Below are positions 42,208 to 43,800 of a stretch of DNA of 43,800 nucleotides, in pieces; position 1 is the first letter of the stretch, and each line of letters begins with the position of its first letter. The DNA is taken from assembly GCA_025359905.1 (NCBI GenBank), contig JANYDF010000096.1:1-43800 (forward strand), in the 5' to 3' direction. Under the pieces are notes generated by a model, which did not search any database, had not been told where the DNA came from, and worked only from the letters and a program-made list of their open reading frames with translations. Source of the DNA: Rhodospirillales bacterium. Lineage in GTDB: Bacteria; Pseudomonadota; Alphaproteobacteria; Acetobacterales; Acetobacteraceae. The translations under genes were made by a program, and so were the position numbers.

Positions 42208-43800
42208 TCAAACCCGCCAACCCTGAACGTGCCAGTCGCCGGATGGTACCTGCCATACGTGCCGATAAACCATGGCACGCTCATCAGATCGATCACCCCG
42301 TGTCCCTCGACAAAGGCGATCTTCGCCGTGCCCAAGCTGCCGTGATCGAGCGTGACGGTGCTGAACCAAATGTTCAGCGTGCCGCCGAACTGCGACAGGT
42401 CGGCAAATTCGGTGATCGGTGAGTTGACCTCGATCACGCCAGTGCCGGTGACGGGGCCGAGCAGCTGAACCGGCGCCCCCGGCGGTAGAGACGAGAACCG
42501 GGAAATTGCCAGCAGGCCGTCGTTCCGTACCGGCACGGTTATGGATTGGCCATCCGCCACCACCAGCTTACCACCCGCGCCGATGGCAATCGTGCCGGGG
42601 AGCGCAACGCCATCGCCCAGCACCACCGTTGCGGCAGCATCCAGTGAGAACGCAGCGCCTTCCTGAATGGTAAGCGATTTGGCAAGCAGCGCGCCGCCTG
42701 CGCCGATTTGCAAGGCACCTGAAGGGCCGGCGGTATTTTTCTCAAGGACAATTCCGTTGCCGCCCGGGAAATAGCTCGGTGCGCTCAGCACGCCGCCAGC
42801 ACCGACCGAAACTTGGCCGAAGATGTCAGCCTCCGACGTGACCGTGAGGATGCCGCCCGCCGCAACCGATGCCACCGCGAAAAGCTGCGCATCGAGCAGC
42901 GTGATCGTCCCGCCGGTCACATTGAGCGTCCCGCCGTCTTGGGTATACCCCTGGCTCACATTCATCTGCGGCGCAGTGCCGGGCTGCGCCGCATCTCCGG
43001 CCATGGTGAACACGCCGCCCGTTTGCGTCATGTACCTGACCGAGGCGAAAGCACCGTTGCGTGCCGCAAGCGTGCCGGTCTCAAGCTTCATCTCACCGGA
43101 GACATTGAGCGTATCGGCGATCGCCAGCGTGCCCGTATCCATGGTCAGCAGAATCTGCGCTACTGCCGCGCCGCCAGCACCGATGGTAACGGTGTAGGCA
43201 TCCGGCGTATCGGCATATTGACCGATTTCAGCCGTCTCGGTCGGGTTGGGAACGGCGTCGCCGCTCCAGTGCGATGTATCGCTCCAGAGGCCGCTGGCCC
43301 CGGCCAGCGAACTGAACCAGCTGATCGTGTTGCTTTGCCCTACCACGGTGCCGCCGGACCCGTCCGGGCCGACAAAGAATTCCTGAAGATTGGCGAAGCT
43401 GATTGCGTCGAAGTTGATGACGAGACCGCCGATATCGGCCACGCCGGTGGCAAGATTGACTGTGGCCGGCAGTTTCGGCCGCCAGGGTAGCGACGCCAGA
43501 TCGATAAATGATTTGTTCAGGGCGATTCGCGACGACGGCGCGCCGCCGTGGTCAATGCGCAAGGCCGTACCCGGCTCCACGGCGAAATGACCGCCGTATA
43601 GGCTGCCCACTTGCAGCGGCGTTGCCACAAATATTGTGCCGCCAGTCTGCAACTGCCCGGTAATTTGCACCCCCGCACTATCGGACGATGGCAGCAATAC
43701 AAGATCGCCCCGCGCGTAGACGTTGCCGTTGAGCACGCCGCCGGTGATGTTTGCAGTACCGATGGTGATCGTGCCTGCGGCGGGCGTCAGCGTGGTGCCC
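41952..43800 (-). CDS. Large beta-helical surface/adhesin-like protein, 5' end beyond the window
   Basis: The frame is open from the right edge (an internal Val/GTG at 43736 is not the true start) to 41952. It is Gly/Ala/Thr/Val-rich with repeated turns such as VSVGAGGVLSAP, LQIGAGGALLAKSL, IAIGAGGKLVVADG and GGTLNVTGGTITLLD, typical of autotransporter-like or secreted beta-helix repeats. Two similar modules end in a D-LASLPW / D-LMSVPW motif followed by GxYHPATGTFRVGGF-type sequence. After IADPTDL (about 42190) the reading becomes Cys-rich nonsense because the Hint module has shifted frame, so the protein probably has a 75-residue aberrant tail. Signal and start lie outside. Confidence 0.7.
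   Translation of the reverse strand, partial: GTTLTPAAGTITIGTANITGGVLNGNVYARGDLVLLPSSDSAGVQITGQLQTGGTIFVATPLQVGSLYGGHFAVEPGTALRIDHGGAPSSRIALNKSFIDLASLPWRPKLPATVNLATGVADIGGLVINFDAISFANLQEFFVGPDGSGGTVVGQSNTISWFSSLAGASGLWSDTSHWSGDAVPNPTETAEIGQYADTPDAYTVTIGAGGAAVAQILLTMDTGTLAIADTLNVSGEMKLETGTLAARNGAFASVRYMTQTGGVFTMAGDAAQPGTAPQMNVSQGYTQDGGTLNVTGGTITLLDAQLFAVASVAAGGILTVTSEADIFGQVSVGAGGVLSAPSYFPGGNGIVLEKNTAGPSGALQIGAGGALLAKSLTIQEGAAFSLDAAATVVLGDGVALPGTIAIGAGGKLVVADGQSITVPVRNDGLLAISRFSSLPPGAPVQLLGPVTGTGVIEVNSPITEFADLSQFGGTLNIWFSTVTLDHGSLGTAKIAFVEGHGVIDLMSVPWFIGTYGRYHPATGTFRVGGFDVQIADPTDLASRCAGSAACMSTCAAILTPHGLHPSASAPMRSAMACRTTICWCRPTTASCCTADWCMLGIWSMATALRRHFPIR

Overview
The window is chromosomal DNA of a GC-rich (by eye about two-thirds GC) motile alphaproteobacterium, most likely Rhodospirillales/Acetobacteraceae. 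Clues: a CheY-CheZ pair behind fliM, a DUF6468-type gene and a MotE-like gene; a cysteine-poor DksA; a CckA-like hybrid kinase behind flhB; a Hint_2-type module on a surface protein; and intergenic repeats whose chance translation reads VIAGLDPAIQ / VIPAQAGIQ. Coding density is high and many genes overlap by 4 nt (ATGA/GTGA). I see no rRNA, tRNA, CRISPR array, insertion sequence or phage gene. Family assignments come from motif recognition by reading; no database search was run.

Layout. (1) 1-5240: palindromic repeats, a methyltransferase (-), a secreted beta-helix protein (+), and a coupled amidohydrolase-amidase pair (+). (2) 5248-23478: a large flagellar/chemotaxis region in several blocks. 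flgF-flgG-flgA-flgH run leftward. Divergent from them are fliL-fliM-DUF6468-motE-cheY-cheZ and a 973-codon exported protein. Then come speD-speE (spermidine synthesis) and an opposing quinone oxidoreductase-like gene. fliP (-) is divergent from flgB-flgC-fliE-fliQ-fliR-flhB, which ends in a minimal hybrid histidine kinase. (3) 23565-29260: alaS (+) converging on a methyltransferase-glycosyltransferase fusion and a UDP-glucose 6-dehydrogenase (-). (4) 29398-33966: a leftward operon of SDR dehydrogenase, sugar-binding protein, RbsA-like ATPase and RbsC-like permease. (5) 34400-34747: DksA-type regulator (+). (6) 34827-40452: a leftward branched-chain-amino-acid-type ABC operon (livG-livF-livH-livM-livK) with a SnoaL/NTF2-like gene at its end and a remnant of a hydantoinase A gene at its head. 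(7) 40669-43800: an EamA-type exporter (+) and a large beta-helical surface protein (-, running off the right edge) whose C-terminal Hint module has been cut and thrown out of frame.

How the genes work together. The flagellar genes here encode parts of the rod (FlgB, C, F, G, FliE), the L-ring and P-ring chaperone (FlgH, FlgA), the C-ring switch (FliM), the stator-associated FliL, the export gate (FliP, FliQ, FliR, FlhB) and the CheY/CheZ output pair. The hook, filament, MS-ring, FlhA, FliG, FliN, motor and receptor genes must lie elsewhere. TTAAC half-sites in both divergent flagellar intergenic regions, together with a CckA-like kinase, make CtrA-type control plausible but unproven.

Most interesting points: the large periplasmic-looking protein ending the cheZ operon; a sensorless CckA-like kinase coupled to flhB; an amidohydrolase with an altered active site; a structured leader before speD; and two footprints of recent gene decay (the hydantoinase remnant with a 17-bp duplication at the livG start, and the truncated Hint module). 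I did not find a clearly new multi-gene system; the strongest candidates are the 973-residue protein and the sensorless kinase.
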